A stretch of 12,490 nt of DNA, from assembly GCA_934270705.1 (NCBI GenBank), contig CAKQQG010000045.1, forward strand, positions 1-12,490, given 5' to 3'. The notes beneath the pieces are model-generated. The model worked only from the letters and a program-made list of their open reading frames with translations. It made no database searches and was not told where the DNA came from. Made by a program: the position numbers and the translations under genes. This DNA comes from an uncultured Oxalobacter sp. GTDB lineage: Bacteria > Pseudomonadota > Gammaproteobacteria > Burkholderiales > Burkholderiaceae_D. Shown piece after piece: positions 1 to 11,953 of the stretch. Positions within the stretch are counted from its first letter, which is position 1. Every line of letters starts with the position of its first letter.

Positions 1-23
1 ATTCTGAAGGGCTGCGGGAGGTT

Positions 24-374
24 TTACTGTTTTTCAGAGGGTGTTTCGGGTGCGGGTGTTGCTTTTTTGACATCATCCGTAGTTGCTTCTTTAGCATCAT
101 CGGTTTCTTCCAGCAGCTGGATGAAGATTTCGCCCTTGCGGATCATGGACAGTTCGCTACGTGCCCGTTCCTCGATGGCTTCCGTGCCTTCGCTGAGGGA
201 GCGGACTTCGGATGCCAGTCTGGCGTTTTTCAGTTTTTGTGCCTCGTTTTTTTCCTGTACGGCCTGGAGCTGGCGATGCAGATCCCATACGCGAAGCCAT
301 CCGCCCTTCCCCATCCAGAGCGGATACTGGATCAGAACCAGCAGAACGGCTAGCGCAATGGTAATCAGTCGCAT
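24..374 (-). CDS. ftsB: Cell division protein FtsB
   Basis: This 116-residue protein has the layout of FtsB, a small bitopic inner-membrane protein that forms the FtsQ-FtsB-FtsL subcomplex of the divisome. One N-terminal membrane segment (about residues 2-20) is followed by a YPLW and GGWL junction (17-27), then a Leu/Gln/Glu/Lys-rich periplasmic coiled coil (about 29-62). The conserved FtsB-like stretch [18 protein letters not shown] spans about 65-82. Residues 90-116 form a Thr/Glu/Asp/Lys/Pro-rich tail that looks disordered and makes the protein slightly longer than E. coli FtsB (103 residues). The ATG is the natural start because it directly precedes the membrane segment, although no strong ribosome-binding site is visible. 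It lies 88 bp downstream of eno on the same strand, the usual arrangement in many proteobacteria, with a hairpin between. Identification is by topology, motif and neighbourhood. Confidence 0.93.
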   Translation of the reverse strand: MRLITIALAVLLVLIQYPLWMGKGGWLRVWDLHRQLQAVQEKNEAQKLKNARLASEVRSLSEGTEAIEERARSELSMIRKGEIFIQLLEETDDAKEATTDDVKKATPAPETPSEKQ

Positions 375-425
375 AATGCTTGGCGCAGTCTCGGAAAATG
401 TACCGCTAACTGGAAAAGCGGGAAG

Positions 426-458
426 CCGGGCCGGTTATTCGGAAAACAACCGGCCCGG
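426..458 (-). terminator. Hairpin between eno and ftsB (terminator or attenuator)
   Basis: A perfect 11-bp inverted repeat, CCGGGCCGGTT / AACCGGCCCGG, is separated by an 11-nt loop. It starts 4 nt after the enolase stop codon on the minus strand and ends 51 nt before the ftsB start. The stem is very GC-rich and should be stable in RNA. What follows on the minus strand is CTTCCCGCTTTTCC, so the U-tract is short and displaced. It may be a leaky intrinsic terminator that reduces ftsB expression relative to the abundant eno message, or a 3'-end-stabilising stem. The structure is seen directly; the function is inferred. Confidence 0.6.
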
Positions 459-462
459 TGTG

Positions 463-1764
<1,302 letters not shown>

Positions 1765-1791
1765 CTAACTAGTATCTTTTGTATTTTGTTC

Positions 1792-4370
<2,579 letters not shown>

Positions 4371-4520
4371 TTTAATTCAGGGCTGCCGATGCTTTGCATC
4401 GCCCTCGCATGTGTCGCGCAGAGGGTGTGCAGGCAGATGGCATCATGCCCTTTCACGGGAACGCAGCGGTTTTTGCGTGAGTGTTCCGTATCTGTCAATT
4501 CACTTTCGGTTTGCTTTCCA

Positions 4521-4546
4521 ATTATATGTTTCAAAATGATTTTCAA
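4521..4546 (-). promoter_or_regulatory. Second possible minus-strand promoter upstream of pyrG
   Basis: A perfect TATAAT (4521-4526, minus strand) is preceded by TTGAAA (4541-4546) at a short 14-bp spacing, or TTTGAA at 15 bp. If active, transcription would start near 4514 and give a leader of about 210 nt before pyrG containing the hairpins of this spacer, or a small RNA. The -10 is consensus but the spacing is poor, and AT-rich DNA yields such matches by chance. Confidence 0.28.
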
Positions 4547-4623
4547 ATTAAAGTCTTTCAGGGAATACCGGAATGGCGTGGCGGGATACCATGCGGGATT
4601 GTCCCGATGACGGCATGCGCATG

Positions 4624-7053
4624 TCATGGTGTATGCCAGTAACGGGCATTTTGCGATCGCTGTGTGGCCGTCTCGATTCGCTGGCCGATTTTCATGAGGA
4701 CGGCACCGTCCCGGTCGCTTCGGTAAAGGCGTGTTTTCATGATGTCGTAGCGGTCGGTGATGCGGGGATGCGGATGACCGTAGCGGTTGAGATATCCGGT
4801 CTGGGTGATGGCGATTTCCGGGGAGACGGCAAGAATGAAGGGCCAGGTCGATGATGTTTTGCTGCCGTGATGCGGGACGGACAGGATGTCTGCGTGCAGC
4901 GTTTTTCCGTAACGCGCGACGAGTTCCTGTTCTTCCCCGCCTTCGATGTCGCCGGTCAACAGCACGGAATGATTTTCGTTAGATACTTTAAGAACACAGC
5001 TCAAGCTATTGGTTTTAGACGATTTTTCAAGGTAATCATCGCTGGATGGATAGAGGATGTCGAAACGGATGCCGTCCCATTCCCAGTGTTGTCCGGCCAG
5101 ACATGGCCGGTGTGTCGGCAATACTTTGACCAGCAGTTTGTCCGGCGGGATGGATGTGAGGATATCGCCGACAGGCAATGTCCGGATGATGGCCAGCAGT
5201 CCGCCGGCATGGTCGTCGTCGCCATGCGAGACGATGACGGTATCCAGTTCACGGATGCCGCGTGTCCGGAGATAAGGCAGGATGATATGCCCTGCCGCAT
5301 CGGATTCAGGGGAATATGCCGGCCCGGTATCGAACAGCAGGCGGTGATGTTGCGTTTCGACGAGTACGGCCCCGCCCTGCCCGACATCGAGTACGGTGAC
5401 GTGCATTTCCCCTTTTCCGGGATGTTCGGGCGCGGCCAGAAACAGGGGCAGCCAGCACAGGATTCCCAGTGCGCGCAGTGGCCATCCTTTGGGGGCGAGC
5501 ATCCACAGGGTGCCGGCGATTGCGAAGGCGATAAGGTAAAGCGGCGGTGATGGCGCGTGCCAGACGGCGAAGGGAAAGGATGCCAGCCAGTCGAGGAAAA
5601 CGGCGAGCCAGTCGAAGGCGAGATGGGCGGTTTTGAGGGTATATGTGCACAGCGGTTCGGGCAGGATGCTTCCGATCAGTGACAACGGCGTGACCAGCAG
5701 GGTGACGACGGGAATGGCGATGGCGTTGGCGATGGGGCTGATGATGGAGATGCGTCCGAAAAAGAGCATGGTCAGCGGGACGAGGCCTGCCGTGACGGCC
5801 CACTGTGTGCGTGCGGCGGTGATGAGACTTTGCCGCCATTTCCGCAGGCGGGACGTGTTTTGCATGACGGCATGTGTCCTGCCGACGGTGGCGTACAGGA
5901 TGATGCCGACGGCTCCGAACGAGAGCCAGAAGCCGGGTTTCATGACGGCTGGCGGATCGGTGAGCAAAACCAGTCCTGCCGCGGCGAGCAGAACGCGGGA
6001 AATACGGATCTGGCGTCCGCTCCACAGGGCTGCGGCGACGATGGCGAGCATGCACAGTGTCCGCCTTGCCGGTACGCCGAAGCCTGCCAGCGCCACGTAA
6101 ACCAGCGCCATGACAAGGCCGGCGATGGCGGCAGCTTTTTGTGCGGGGAGTATCAGCGGCAACGGGATGTTCGTGAAAAAGGAACGTCGCCAAAGCGCAC
6201 CGGTCAGGATGGCGAATAGTCCCGCCACGAGTGTGATATGCAAGCCCGATATGGCCACGAGATGGGAAATGCCGGTCTGGTTGAACAGTTGCCAGTCGGA
6301 TCGTGAGATGGCGTTCTGGTCGCCGATGACGAGCGCGATGATGACGCCGGCGTAGGCATGTTCAGGCAATGCGGCGGCGATGCGGGCGCGGATGTGAAAG
6401 CGCAGGGCATCGACGACATGCATCGGACTCCATACGAACGGATCGATCAGAATATTGCGTGTCGCCGCTTTTCTGTCGTTGACGACATAGCCGGTTGCGC
6501 GGATTTTTCTGGCGAAAAGCTGGTATTCGTAGTCGAAGCCGCCGGGATTGGCATGGCCGTGCGGGCGTTTCAGGCGGACGTCGAGTCGCCATTTCTGTCC
6601 CGGAAAGAGTCGGCGCGTATTTTCGCCGCCGGAGGCTTCGGATGTGTTTCGCCAGTGAAGCAAAAGGTTTTCGGGGATGGCGACGGGCTTGTTTTCGCAG
6701 AAAGCCTGTTCGGCATGGAATGCGAAGCGTATGCCGTTTTCCGTTATCTGCGGCAGATCGTCGATGGTGCCGACGACGGTGATCGGGCGGTTTTCGAGCG
6801 ATGACGGCAGGTTTTCCGACAGCGTGATGTGCGCGAGAGTGGATGCCCAGACGATGCCGGCACAACATCCTGCCATGATGCGCACAGGTATGATGGCGGA
6901 TCTGAAGCGTTGCTTGCGTGCCAAAACGAAGGAAACGGCAAGGAATGCGACAGCAAGCGACGACAGGATCAGCGATACGGTTTTGCCGGGCAAGGCGGCT
7001 TGTTGTTGCAGAGCTGCGATGCCGAGGATGAAACCGGTAATGATGCTGTACAT
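4624..7053 (-). CDS. comEC: ComEC/Rec2 family DNA internalization protein
   Basis: ComEC forms the inner-membrane channel that takes single-stranded DNA into the cytoplasm during natural transformation. The 809-residue protein has the full three-part layout. The N-terminal region (about 1-200) has membrane helices and a soluble OB-like domain ending in NPGGFDYE (169-176). The multi-pass Competence domain (about 235-505) carries the hallmark GISHLVAISGLHI (261-273). The C-terminal metallo-beta-lactamase-like domain (about 550-790) has LDVGQG (555-560), SHGDDDHAGG (609-618), GDIE (701-704) and PHHGS (727-731). All metal-binding motifs of that domain look intact. The ATG directly abuts the tatD stop codon (TAAATG), so it is probably translated by coupling; no independent ribosome-binding site is obvious. 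No frameshift is visible. An intact comEC suggests competence potential, but the pilus and other Com genes are not in this window. Confidence 0.96.
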   Translation of the reverse strand: MYSIITGFILGIAALQQQAALPGKTVSLILSSLAVAFLAVSFVLARKQRFRSAIIPVRIMAGCCAGIVWASTLAHITLSENLPSSLENRPITVVGTIDDLPQITENGIRFAFHAEQAFCENKPVAIPENLLLHWRNTSEASGGENTRRLFPGQKWRLDVRLKRPHGHANPGGFDYEYQLFARKIRATGYVVNDRKAATRNILIDPFVWSPMHVVDALRFHIRARIAAALPEHAYAGVIIALVIGDQNAISRSDWQLFNQTGISHLVAISGLHITLVAGLFAILTGALWRRSFFTNIPLPLILPAQKAAAIAGLVMALVYVALAGFGVPARRTLCMLAIVAAALWSGRQIRISRVLLAAAGLVLLTDPPAVMKPGFWLSFGAVGIILYATVGRTHAVMQNTSRLRKWRQSLITAARTQWAVTAGLVPLTMLFFGRISIISPIANAIAIPVVTLLVTPLSLIGSILPEPLCTYTLKTAHLAFDWLAVFLDWLASFPFAVWHAPSPPLYLIAFAIAGTLWMLAPKGWPLRALGILCWLPLFLAAPEHPGKGEMHVTVLDVGQGGAVLVETQHHRLLFDTGPAYSPESDAAGHIILPYLRTRGIRELDTVIVSHGDDDHAGGLLAIIRTLPVGDILTSIPPDKLLVKVLPTHRPCLAGQHWEWDGIRFDILYPSSDDYLEKSSKTNSLSCVLKVSNENHSVLLTGDIEGGEEQELVARYGKTLHADILSVPHHGSKTSSTWPFILAVSPEIAITQTGYLNRYGHPHPRITDRYDIMKTRLYRSDRDGAVLMKIGQRIETATQRSQNARYWHTP

Positions 7054-7857
7054 TTACGCGGAAAGCCGTTGCGCCAGTTTCGGGATGGCTTTTATGGCGT
7101 TTTGCCGGGTGTGTTGCGCCAGTTCACCGGTCGGGATGCCGCGCAATGCGGCAAGGGCTTCCCCGATGCGCGGCAATTCCAGCGGACTGTTTTCCTTGCG
7201 GTTTTTCCATGCCGGCGGCAAATCGGGGGAATCGGTTTCGACGACGATGGTGTCGATCGGCAAGGTAGCGACGAGCTGGCGGAGTTGCCGCGCGCGTTCG
7301 TGGGTGGCGGTGCCGCAAAAGCTCAGTTTGAAGCCCTGTTCGATGAAGGCTTGCGCCTGTTGCAGGCTGCCGCTGAAGGCGTGGGCGATACCGCTGTGGA
7401 TGTCATGGCGTCTGAGGTATTTCAGGACGGTATCGACGGCGCGGCGGGTATGCAGCAATACGGGCAAGCCGTGTTTTTTCGCCATCTTCAGCTGTTCGAC
7501 AAAGAAAAATTCCTGCTTTTCGCGCAAGGGGGGACGTGTCAGTTCGGGAAGGTAAAAATCCAGTCCGATTTCGCCGATCGCCACGAGATGCGGATCGGCA
7601 AGGTTTTTTTGCAGCGTTTCGTCGAGTATGCGCAAGTCGCTTTCGTCGCTGCCGGCGACATAGAGCGGATGAATGCCCAGCGCACAGGAACAGTTGGGAC
7701 AGGCATGCGCCAGTTCGGTCACGCTGGCGAATCCCGGACGGTTGATGGACGGGATGACGATATGGCAAACGCCCGCTTTCGCCGCTTCGGCGGCGATTTG
7801 CCGTTCATGGCCCGAAAATTCGGGGGCGTCGAGATGGCAATGCGTATCTATCCACAT
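7054..7857 (-). CDS. TatD family metal-dependent hydrolase (DNase)
   Basis: This is a 267-residue TatD-family amidohydrolase-fold protein, likely cytoplasmic; characterised members are metal-dependent 3'-5' DNases, and the precise substrate here is unknown. Metal-site motifs in order are DTHCHLD (4-10, His6 and His8), GIHP (61-64), GEIGLDF (95-101, Glu96), LLHTR (134-138, His136), HAFSG (159-163, His159) and ETDSP (207-211, Asp209). Length and motif spacing are normal. It could be TatD, YcfH or YjjV type; the sequence alone does not settle which. The start ATG gives the expected MWIDTHCH opening, without a clear ribosome-binding site. It lies 39 bp after lolD and abuts comEC, so it belongs to the lol-comEC transcription unit. 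A nuclease next to a DNA-uptake gene is suggestive, but TatD proteins are widespread housekeeping proteins. Confidence 0.93.
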   Translation of the reverse strand: MWIDTHCHLDAPEFSGHERQIAAEAAKAGVCHIVIPSINRPGFASVTELAHACPNCSCALGIHPLYVAGSDESDLRILDETLQKNLADPHLVAIGEIGLDFYLPELTRPPLREKQEFFFVEQLKMAKKHGLPVLLHTRRAVDTVLKYLRRHDIHSGIAHAFSGSLQQAQAFIEQGFKLSFCGTATHERARQLRQLVATLPIDTIVVETDSPDLPPAWKNRKENSPLELPRIGEALAALRGIPTGELAQHTRQNAIKAIPKLAQRLSA

Positions 7858-7896
7858 GGCGGCGACAGGTGACGGGAAACAACAAGGTACTCTACC

Positions 7897-8583
7897 CTAT
7901 TCCGTCACTTTTTGCAGGCCTTTTCCGGACATGCGGTAAATCCTGTCGCAGCGGCTGGCCAGTTCGTTGTCATGCGTGACGATGACGAACGCGGTCTTGA
8001 GCGTGACGGAAAGTTCCATCATCAGATCGAAAATCTGTTGCGCCGTTTCACGGTCGAGATTGCCCGTCGGTTCGTCGGCCAGTACGCAGCAAGGGTGCGT
8101 CACCAGCGCGCGCGCCAGCGCGACCCGTTGCCGCTCGCCGCCCGAGAGTTCGCCCGGAACGTGGATGGCGCGGTTTTCCAGTCCGACACGTGCAAGCATG
8201 GCGATGGCTGTCTCATGTGCCTTTTCCCGTTTTTCGCGGCGGATCATCAGCGGCATGGCGACATTGTCCAGCGCTGAAAATTCAGGTAGCAGATGGTGGA
8301 ATTGATAGACGAAGCCCAGGGCGCGGTTGCGCAGTTCGCCGCGCTGCGTTTCGTTGAGGTCGGCAAGATTATTGCCCAGCAGTGTGACCGAACCGGCTGT
8401 CGGGGTATCCAGTCCGCCCAGAAGGTGCAAAAGCGTCGATTTGCCGGAACCGGAAGCGCCGACGATGGCGATGCGTTCTCCTTCGGAGACGGCGAAACGG
8501 ATGCCGGAGAGGACTTCGACGGTGTAGCTGCCCTGCCGGAAGGTTTTGCACAGTCCTTCGCAGGACAAGACGGGTTCATTCAT
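7897..8583 (-). CDS. lolD: Lipoprotein-releasing ABC transporter ATP-binding protein LolD
   Basis: LolD is the cytoplasmic ATPase of the Lol complex, which extracts outer-membrane lipoproteins from the inner membrane and passes them to LolA. The 228-residue protein has Walker [10 protein letters not shown] (42-50), Q-loop Gln94 in [16 protein letters not shown], signature LSGGERQR (146-153), Walker B with Glu171 (VLADEP) and switch His204. The text [10 protein letters not shown] and the MacB/LolD-like spacing match LolD well. The frame stays open further upstream, but the start is the ATG at 8583. It gives the [11 protein letters not shown] opening and has GGAGG 9 nt upstream; the upstream extension merely reads lolC in another frame. 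The start overlaps the lolC stop by 8 bp (ATGAATGA), so the two are translationally coupled. Confidence 0.96.
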   Translation of the reverse strand: MNEPVLSCEGLCKTFRQGSYTVEVLSGIRFAVSEGERIAIVGASGSGKSTLLHLLGGLDTPTAGSVTLLGNNLADLNETQRGELRNRALGFVYQFHHLLPEFSALDNVAMPLMIRREKREKAHETAIAMLARVGLENRAIHVPGELSGGERQRVALARALVTHPCCVLADEPTGNLDRETAQQIFDLMMELSVTLKTAFVIVTHDNELASRCDRIYRMSGKGLQKVTE

Positions 8584-9844
8584 AGCGCAGTGCCTCCGCC
8601 GGGTTGACTTTGGCTGCGCTCCAGCTCGGATACAGCGTAGCCAGAAAGGACAGGACGATGGACGATCCGCCGATGACCAGCACGTCCGTCCAGCGCAAGT
8701 CCGATGGCAGCGAACTGATGAGGTAGATGTCCTTGGGCAGGAACTGGAAGCCGAACAGACGTTCGATGAACGGGACGATGACGTCGATGTTGACGGCAAC
8801 CAGTATGCCGAATCCGGTGCCGATCAGGGTGCCGAAGATACCGGCGATCGCGCCTTGTATCATGAAGATTTTCATGATGGAGCGCGGCGAGGCGCCCAGT
8901 GTGCGCAAAATGGCGATGTCGGCCTGTTTTTCCGTGACGGTCATGACCAGTGTCGAGACCAGATTGAAGGTCGCCACGGCGATGATGAGCATGAGGATGA
9001 TGAACATCATTTTCTTTTCGGTCTGGACGGCGGCGAACCAGTTACGGTTCTGTTTCGACCAGTCGCGGACGATGACGTCATCGCCGGAGAGCATGAGCGA
9101 GAGTTCATGTGCTACCTGAGGTGCTTCCTGCATGTCTTTGATTTGTACTCGCAATCCTGTCGGAGATGCTGTGCGGAACATGCGCATGGCGTCTTGCATG
9201 TTGACGAACGCGAAAGAGGAATCGAATTCGAAATGCCCTGCTTCGAACACACCGGTGACGGTGAATTGTTTCAGACGCGGCAAGACTCCGGCCGGCGTCA
9301 CCTGCCCTTGCGGGATGATGACGGTCAGTTTGTCGCCCGGGCCGATACGCAAAACGCGTGCGAGTTCCTTGCCGATGGCGATGTTGAAGGTACCGGGCTG
9401 CAAGTCGCCGAGTTTGCCGTAGCGGAACTGCCGGGCGATATCGGACACGTTGGGTTCTTCCGAGGGATCGATGCCGCGCACGATGACGCCGCGCATGAGG
9501 TCGTTTCGGGTGACGAGTGCCTGTCCGATCACATAAGGAGCGGTACCGGTCACGTCAGGATGCGCGCGGACATGGGCGGCGGTTTTTTGCCAGTCGGGCA
9601 ACGAGCCGTAGATATCCTGTACCTCGATATGCGGCAGAACCGAAAGCATCCGGTCCCGCACTTCTTTCTGGAAGCCGTTCATGACGGACAAGACGATGAT
9701 GAGCGCAGCCACGCCCAGTGCGATACCGGCCATCGAGATGAGCGAGATGAAGGAAATGAAGCGGTTCCGGCCGCTGCGTTTTCCGGAACGGATATAACGC
9801 AGACCGACAAGCCACTCGAACGGCAGATTGGAAAACAGTTTCAA
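8576..9844 (-). CDS. lolC: Lipoprotein-releasing ABC transporter permease (LolC/LolE/LolF type)
   Basis: This is the membrane subunit partnering LolD. Its 422 residues show the LolC/E fold: a first membrane helix (about 34-56), a periplasmic domain (about 60-275), then three helices (about 277-302, 327-352, 385-407). Family landmarks are LVGLRY (14-19), [18 protein letters not shown], the SVMNGFQKE segment (53-61), [26 protein letters not shown] (294-319) and the C-terminal NPAEALRYE. No ATG gives a sensible N-terminus. I choose TTG at 9844, which yields [17 protein letters not shown] and has GGGAG 7 nt upstream (9852-9856). The frame continues open for about 2 kb upstream, but that is the complement of recJ. 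Only one permease gene is present, so it may act as a homodimeric LolF; the lolC symbol is provisional. Confidence 0.93.
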   Translation of the reverse strand: MKLFSNLPFEWLVGLRYIRSGKRSGRNRFISFISLISMAGIALGVAALIIVLSVMNGFQKEVRDRMLSVLPHIEVQDIYGSLPDWQKTAAHVRAHPDVTGTAPYVIGQALVTRNDLMRGVIVRGIDPSEEPNVSDIARQFRYGKLGDLQPGTFNIAIGKELARVLRIGPGDKLTVIIPQGQVTPAGVLPRLKQFTVTGVFEAGHFEFDSSFAFVNMQDAMRMFRTASPTGLRVQIKDMQEAPQVAHELSLMLSGDDVIVRDWSKQNRNWFAAVQTEKKMMFIILMLIIAVATFNLVSTLVMTVTEKQADIAILRTLGASPRSIMKIFMIQGAIAGIFGTLIGTGFGILVAVNIDVIVPFIERLFGFQFLPKDIYLISSLPSDLRWTDVLVIGGSSIVLSFLATLYPSWSAAKVNPAEALRYE

Positions 9845-10102
9845 TGTGAGACTCCCGGCAAGACAGGACAGTTTGCCATATATTCGCCCTGCCGTCACAT
9901 ACAGACGGTATCGTCTTTTGTCGCAACGCATGACATGCGGTTCGGAAACGGTTTTCCCGACGGCAAGACAAGTGCGGTATCCATATGAAAATGAAAAACA
10001 AATCGCCACGGATATTCCAGAATGCGTGGAAAAGTGCGAGAATTTTCTTTTTTGGGTGTCCATATCGCCGCATGGGCGGTATGGGTCCGTTTTCATTCTC
10101 TC
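9845..10102. promoter_or_regulatory. Divergent lolC/recJ upstream region with short inverted repeats
   Basis: These 258 bp separate lolC (minus) from recJ (plus) and should contain promoters for both. No strong sigma-70 pair is visible for either. A weak plus-strand candidate is TTCCAG, a 17-bp spacer and GAGAAT within TGCGAGAAT (about 10015-10043). Three short inverted repeats follow one another: AGACG/CGTCT (9903-9916), CGCAT/ATGCG (9927-9939) and GGAAA/TTTCC (9944-9957). They could be operator half-sites or small RNA hairpins. The first is followed by TTTTG on the plus strand. The repeats are seen directly; any regulatory role is inference. Confidence 0.4.
9852..9856 (-). promoter_or_regulatory. 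Ribosome-binding site fixing the lolC TTG start
   Basis: GGGAG on the minus strand is spaced 7 nt from TTG at 9842-9844. No ATG or GTG nearby in frame has a comparable site, and the protein family N-terminus matches this position, so it decides the start of lolC. Confidence 0.7.
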
Positions 10103-11827
10103 ATGACCCGAATCGTCGTCCGTTCCTGCCCTGATCCCGCTTTCCGGCATTTGTGCGATGCCGGCATCCATCCTGTGCTGGCCAGGATTTTCGCTTCGCG
10201 CGGCATTACGGAACCGGCACAGCTTGCCACGGGATTGACGGGCATGATTCATCCGGCGCGACTGTACGGTATCGGCAAGGCGGCGGCTTTTCTGGCCGAT
10301 ACCATTGCGGCGGGGAAAAAAATCACCGTGATCGCCGATTACGATTGCGATGGTGCGACGGCCTGTGCGCTGGCGCTTCGGGGTTTGCGGTTGATGGGCG
10401 CACGCGCGGATTTCATGGTGCCGAACCGTTTCGACAACGGTTACGGGCTGACGCCGGCCATCGTCGATATGGCGCGGAAAAATCACGGGACGGACGTGCT
10501 GGTCACGGTCGATAACGGTATTGCCAGTCTCGATGGTATCGAACGCGCGGTCGCGCTGGGTATGGAAGTGCTGGTGACGGATCACCATTTGCCGGGCGAA
10601 CGTTTGCCGCAACACTGTATCGTCGTCAATCCGAACCAGCCGGGATGCGCTTTTCCCAGCAAGCATCTGGCGGGGGTCGGCGTCATGTTTTACGTCTTGC
10701 TGGCCTTGCGTTCGGAATTGCGCGCGCGTCATGTGTTCGACGAACGCACGCAACCCCGTCTCGATTCCCTGCTGGATCTGGTCGCGCTGGGGACTTTCGC
10801 CGATGTCGTGCGACTCGACGCCAACAACCGGATTCTGGTGGCGCAGGGATTGCGCCGCATCCGGAGCGGCAACATGCAGCCCGGTATCGCGGCGCTTTTC
10901 CGTGTTTCCGGGCGCGATTACCGCAAGGCTTCCCCTTTCGATCTCGGTTTCGCACTGGGGCCGCGTCTGAATGCGGCGGGACGGCTTTCGGATATGGCGC
11001 TGGGGATCGAATGTTTGCTGACCGATGATTTCGATCGCGCGCTTTCGATGGCGGAAGAATTGAACCGGATCAATATCGAACGGCGTGAAATCGAGGCGGA
11101 CATGCGGATGGATGCACGCGAAAAGATCGCGCACATCCATCCGGAAAACCGTGCGACGATCTGTGTGCAGTCGGCGGACTGGCATCAGGGGATCGTCGGC
11201 ATTCTGGCTTCGCGTATCAAGGAGAAGCATTTCAGACCGACGATGGCGTTCGCCGTCGGAAAGGATGGCATGCTCAAGGGGTCGGGGCGATCGATTCCGG
11301 AATTCCATTTGCGGGATGCTCTCGATCTGGTCGCCAAGCGCCATCCCGGGCTGATCGTGCAGTTCGGCGGGCATGCCATGGCGGCAGGTCTGACGCTGAG
11401 ACCGGATGGATTCGCCACGTTTTCGGATGCGTTCGAAAATGTGGCGCGCGAATGGCTGACGCAATCGCAGCTGGAGCGTCAGATCGAGACGGACGGTTCG
11501 CTTGACGACGACTGTTTCACGTTGCCGTTTATCGACATGCTGGATGCGCAGGTCTGGGGACATGGTTTCCCTCCCCCGCTCTTTTGCGATGCATTCACGG
11601 TGCGCAACCAGCGTGTGCTGAAAGAGAAGCACCTGAAATTGCAGCTGGAGCGAAACGGCCGTCATTACAGCGCGATCCGTTTCGGCAATCCCGAACGGCT
11701 GCCGGAACGGGTATTGCTTGCATACCGGCTTGATGCCAACGAATACAACGGGCGCACATCCGTGCAGATCATGGTCGAACATGCCGAGCCCTGCCGCGTG
11801 TCCGATGAAACAGGTGGTGAAGGCTGA
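10103..11827 (+). CDS. recJ: Single-stranded-DNA-specific exonuclease RecJ
   Basis: RecJ is the cytoplasmic 5'-3' single-strand exonuclease used in RecFOR recombination, mismatch repair and base-excision repair. From the ATG at 10103 it is 574 residues, close to E. coli RecJ (577). The DHH-domain motifs are intact: DYDCDG (79-84), VDNGI (136-140), DHH (160-162) and GTFADVV (230-236). They are followed by GPRLNAAGRL (286-295), VGILASR and the DHHA1 motif QFGGHAMAAG (420-429), then the C-terminal OB-like domain (about 460-570). An in-frame ATG at 10022 would add 27 residues with no family counterpart, so I prefer the internal ATG. Neither start has a good ribosome-binding site, which leaves the start less certain than the identity. 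recJ is divergent from lolC and convergent with proC. Confidence 0.96.
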   Translation: MTRIVVRSCPDPAFRHLCDAGIHPVLARIFASRGITEPAQLATGLTGMIHPARLYGIGKAAAFLADTIAAGKKITVIADYDCDGATACALALRGLRLMGARADFMVPNRFDNGYGLTPAIVDMARKNHGTDVLVTVDNGIASLDGIERAVALGMEVLVTDHHLPGERLPQHCIVVNPNQPGCAFPSKHLAGVGVMFYVLLALRSELRARHVFDERTQPRLDSLLDLVALGTFADVVRLDANNRILVAQGLRRIRSGNMQPGIAALFRVSGRDYRKASPFDLGFALGPRLNAAGRLSDMALGIECLLTDDFDRALSMAEELNRINIERREIEADMRMDAREKIAHIHPENRATICVQSADWHQGIVGILASRIKEKHFRPTMAFAVGKDGMLKGSGRSIPEFHLRDALDLVAKRHPGLIVQFGGHAMAAGLTLRPDGFATFSDAFENVAREWLTQSQLERQIETDGSLDDDCFTLPFIDMLDAQVWGHGFPPPLFCDAFTVRNQRVLKEKHLKLQLERNGRHYSAIRFGNPERLPERVLLAYRLDANEYNGRTSVQIMVEHAEPCRVSDETGGEG

Positions 11828-11886
11828 CGGAGGTTTGGCGCGGTCATGAAGCCCGCATATGCTCCGTGCGTGCAGAAACCGGACAA

Positions 11887-11916
11887 AAAACGGCGCCATG
11901 CCCATGGCGCCGTTTT
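11887..11916. terminator. Bidirectional intrinsic terminator between recJ and proC
   Basis: A perfect 14-bp inverted repeat, AAAACGGCGCCATG / CATGGCGCCGTTTT, is centred on CC at 11901-11902. In RNA the likely form is GGCGCCAT-GCCC-ATGGCGCC flanked by A and T runs. Read leftward it ends in TTTTTTG, read rightward in TTTTG, so it suits both proC (minus) and recJ (plus). It starts 59 bp after the recJ stop and lies 47 bp after the proC stop. Confidence 0.88.
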
Positions 11917-11953
11917 GTATTACCGCACGATTTCGTATCGCCGCGACAGGGAG

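Noticed and set aside
1..23. Sequence after the ftsB stop at the left edge
   Set aside because: It is too short to interpret; no coding or structural signal is visible.
7869..7908. GTGACGG/CCGTCAC inverted repeat around the lolD-tatD junction
   Set aside because: It has a 7-bp stem with a 26-nt loop, no T-run, and one arm inside lolD coding sequence. It is probably chance.
8584..8799. 72-residue N-terminal extension of LolD
   Set aside because: It is Ser/Cys/Arg-rich read-through of the lolC 3' end in another frame. The ATG at 8583 has a GGAGG site and the family N-terminus.
8546..9988. 480-codon plus-strand open frame opposite lolC
   Set aside because: It is rich in Asp/His/Gln/Arg with no hydrophobic core or known motif, and it is the complement of a well-supported permease gene.
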